This document shows positions 62,265 to 64,000 of a DNA stretch of 64,000 nt, piece after piece. The position numbers and the translations under genes were made by a program. The stretch is from Pseudomonas sp. PDM05 (lineage in GTDB: Bacteria; Pseudomonadota; Gammaproteobacteria; Pseudomonadales; Pseudomonadaceae): positions 558,001 to 622,000 of the forward strand of contig NZ_JACVAC010000001.1 of the NCBI RefSeq assembly GCF_014851685.1, read 5' to 3'. How positions within the stretch are numbered: position 1 is the first letter of the stretch; each line of letters starts with the position of its first letter. The notes under the pieces were generated by a model that had not been told where the DNA came from, ran no database searches, and worked only from the letters and a program-made list of their open reading frames with translations.

Positions 62265-64000
62265 ATGCAAGGCTTTACTCTCTCCCCGGCGCGCCTGTTC
62301 GGTGTGCTGGCTGTGGTGGTTTGCGGGCTGTTCACGGCACAGGTGCAGGCCGATGACACCGACCACTCCCTCACTGTCGAAAAAAATACCCACGCCTATG
62401 TCGTCAATGCTGACGGCAGCTTTGTGCTCAACGTGGAAATGATCTCGCGGGTCAACGAAGAGCGCGCAATCAAGCTGCACGCCCAACGGCCACTGAGCTT
62501 CAACCGCACACTGGAAACCTTGAAAATCGTCGAGGCCTACACCCAGAAAGCCAGCGGTCGCAAAATCCGCGTACAGCCCAAACAGATCAAGGAGCAGCAA
62601 GAGCGCGCCTCAGCCGATGCGCCGATGTTCCAGGACTCCCGGGTCAAAGTGGTGATCTTCCCGGACGTGGCGGTCGGCGACCGCCTGGTCTTGCGCTACC
62701 AGTTGCAGCGCAACAAGCCGTTGTTTCCCCAGCAGTTCGAAGACATCAACATCCCGGACTTCTACCAGACCGAGCAAACCAGCTTTTCCTACGACATGCC
62801 AGCGAGCATGCCACTGTACGCCGATGTCAAAGGCTACAAGGCCTCCACGCCAGCGGCGGCACCCGGTCGCAAGATCTATCACTGGGAACAACTGCCCAGC
62901 GAAAAATTCCGAATCGAAAACGGTGCTGTCGCCTACAGCGACTACGGGCAATTCATGGCTGTATCGACGTTCGCCGACTACAAACAATTTGCCCAAGCCT
63001 ACGCCGCCAGGGCACAGATCGAAGTGACGCCCGCCATCAGCAAACTGGCCAAGGAACTCACAAACAACCTCGACACCCCACGTAGCAAAGCCCTGGCGCT
63101 GAGCGACTGGGTGCGTAAGAACATTCGCTATGTCGCGGTTTACGTCGGCCCTGGCGGCGTAGTACCGCACCCGGCGCAGGCGGTACTGGACAACCGTTAC
63201 GGCGACTGCAAAGACCATGTCGCCCTGCTCGAAGCCTTGCTCAAGGCCGTCGCCCTCGAAAGCTCACCCGCGCTGATCAACTTCGGCAACGCCTATACCT
63301 TGCCAACGGTGCCGACGCTGGGTCTGCTCAACCATGCGATCACCTACGTGCCGAGCCTGGACCTGTACCTGGACTCCACGGCGGCGCCGATTGGCGCCGG
63401 CTACCTGCCGATTCCGGACCTGGGCAAGCCGGTGTTGCTGACCCAGACCGGCGCACTGGAACGCACGCCGATCAGCCAACTGGGCAAAGTCGACAACACC
63501 CTGACCTTCACCGTCGCCGACAACGGCAGCGCCGACTTCAACCACGTCTCCACCGTGGAAGGCTGGGGCGCGGAGTTCAACCGCTTCGTATTCAAGTCGC
63601 TGCCGCCCGCCGACCTCAAGAAACTGACGCAGGAAATCCTCAGCATGTACGGCCAGTCCGGTAATGGTGAAGTCGTCAGCGACACCCTGGAAGGCAATGC
63701 GCCGATCTTCAAATCGACGATCACGGGCCACACCGACAACCTGGTCAACCTGCCCGGCCCGACCGGCGTGCCGACCCTCACCAGCCTCGCCGGCGGCATT
63801 TCACAGAACGTGTTTGCGTTTATGGCCGAGAAAGAGCGCACCCAGAACTTTACCTGCCTGTCTGGCGAAATTGCCGAACAGGCGCGCTTCGAATTTCCGA
63901 AGACGGTAAATATTCTGGCGGTACCCAAGGCGGTGTCTCTCAAGAGCGGCGGCTTCGATTACCAAGCCACGTACACCCAGGACGGCAACAGCGTGGTGGT
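62265..64000 (+). CDS. DUF3857/transglutaminase-like domain protein, partial (3' end outside window)
   Basis: The first 578 codons are present. A signal peptide ends near residue 29 (TAQVQA|DDTD). A DUF3857 beta domain follows (about 40-200). A transglutaminase-like domain (about 265-380) has Cys in RYGDCKDHVALLEALL, His in LLNHAITYV and Asp in LYLDSTAAP, a complete Cys-His-Asp set. AAGGATC lies before ATG 62265. In this family the enzyme is exported or periplasmic, and its cross-linking or peptidase role is unproven. A C-terminal DUF3858-type region is expected past the window. Confidence 0.85.
   Translation, partial: MQGFTLSPARLFGVLAVVVCGLFTAQVQADDTDHSLTVEKNTHAYVVNADGSFVLNVEMISRVNEERAIKLHAQRPLSFNRTLETLKIVEAYTQKASGRKIRVQPKQIKEQQERASADAPMFQDSRVKVVIFPDVAVGDRLVLRYQLQRNKPLFPQQFEDINIPDFYQTEQTSFSYDMPASMPLYADVKGYKASTPAAAPGRKIYHWEQLPSEKFRIENGAVAYSDYGQFMAVSTFADYKQFAQAYAARAQIEVTPAISKLAKELTNNLDTPRSKALALSDWVRKNIRYVAVYVGPGGVVPHPAQAVLDNRYGDCKDHVALLEALLKAVALESSPALINFGNAYTLPTVPTLGLLNHAITYVPSLDLYLDSTAAPIGAGYLPIPDLGKPVLLTQTGALERTPISQLGKVDNTLTFTVADNGSADFNHVSTVEGWGAEFNRFVFKSLPPADLKKLTQEILSMYGQSGNGEVVSDTLEGNAPIFKSTITGHTDNLVNLPGPTGVPTLTSLAGGISQNVFAFMAEKERTQNFTCLSGEIAEQARFEFPKTVNILAVPKAVSLKSGGFDYQATYTQDGNSVV

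Overview
The window reads as chromosomal DNA of a fluorescent-group Pseudomonas. Support comes from the gene order fimV-truA-trpF beside asd/usg/leuBDC, the many paired REP elements of the GTGGGAGCGGGCTTGCTCGCG type, the high G+C content, and lineage genes such as DUF6124 and DUF2986. No T3SS or T6SS core cluster is present, but single genes that such systems would use are.

Layout. 1-11.7 kb: core metabolism on the minus strand (trpF partial, truA, fimV, usg, asd, leuB, a methyltransferase, leuD, leuC) with a divergent LysR gene. 11.8-19.3 kb: a five-PAS GGDEF-EAL protein, then a minus-strand gene that I regard as the most interesting item. It lies behind a textbook HrpL promoter (GGAACC-N15-CCACGAA), has a Ser-rich acid-free N-terminus, and is built from two copies of a papain-like domain of which only the second keeps the Cys. 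dusC, a thioesterase, a hydrolase and a TetR gene follow. 19.5-20.1 kb: a tandemly duplicated tRNA-Ala/tRNA-Glu pair with a strong promoter and a terminator. 20.2-30.9 kb: gltX, an EmrAB-type efflux pair, uvrB, an aromatic/aspartate aminotransferase, and a divergent LysR/aldehyde dehydrogenase pair resembling ptrR-sad. 31.0-37.3 kb: a lipoprotein gene, a cobalamin riboswitch ahead of a btuFCD-like ABC importer, then tspO-esterase-GNAT and a nucleotidyltransferase.

37.3-45.5 kb is an accessory patch. It holds a small exported protein of YPD repeats (septoil-knot-like), a PAAR-LysM-like-glycine-zipper T6SS effector candidate with an overlapping small membrane protein (probable immunity), a SUFU-like gene broken by two stop codons, coding scraps, a DUF6124 gene behind a long structured leader, an IS1182-family element with 29-bp inverted repeats, two orphan genes and a headless response-regulator receiver. 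It looks like a site of effector/immunity turnover.

45.5-64 kb: conserved hypothetical and exported proteins, a GST, a VOC protein, a chemoreceptor, trmK, a D-glucarate utilisation unit (GntR regulator divergent from gudP-gudD, with one 18-bp operator-like repeat near each promoter), an exported hydrolase, a DUF2986 mini-protein, a DmeR-DmeF cobalt/nickel efflux pair with all four metal-ligand positions visible, a DUF1289 protein, an exported nuclease, a divergent MFS/TetR pair with a clear operator, and the start of a DUF3857/transglutaminase-like protein that runs off the end.
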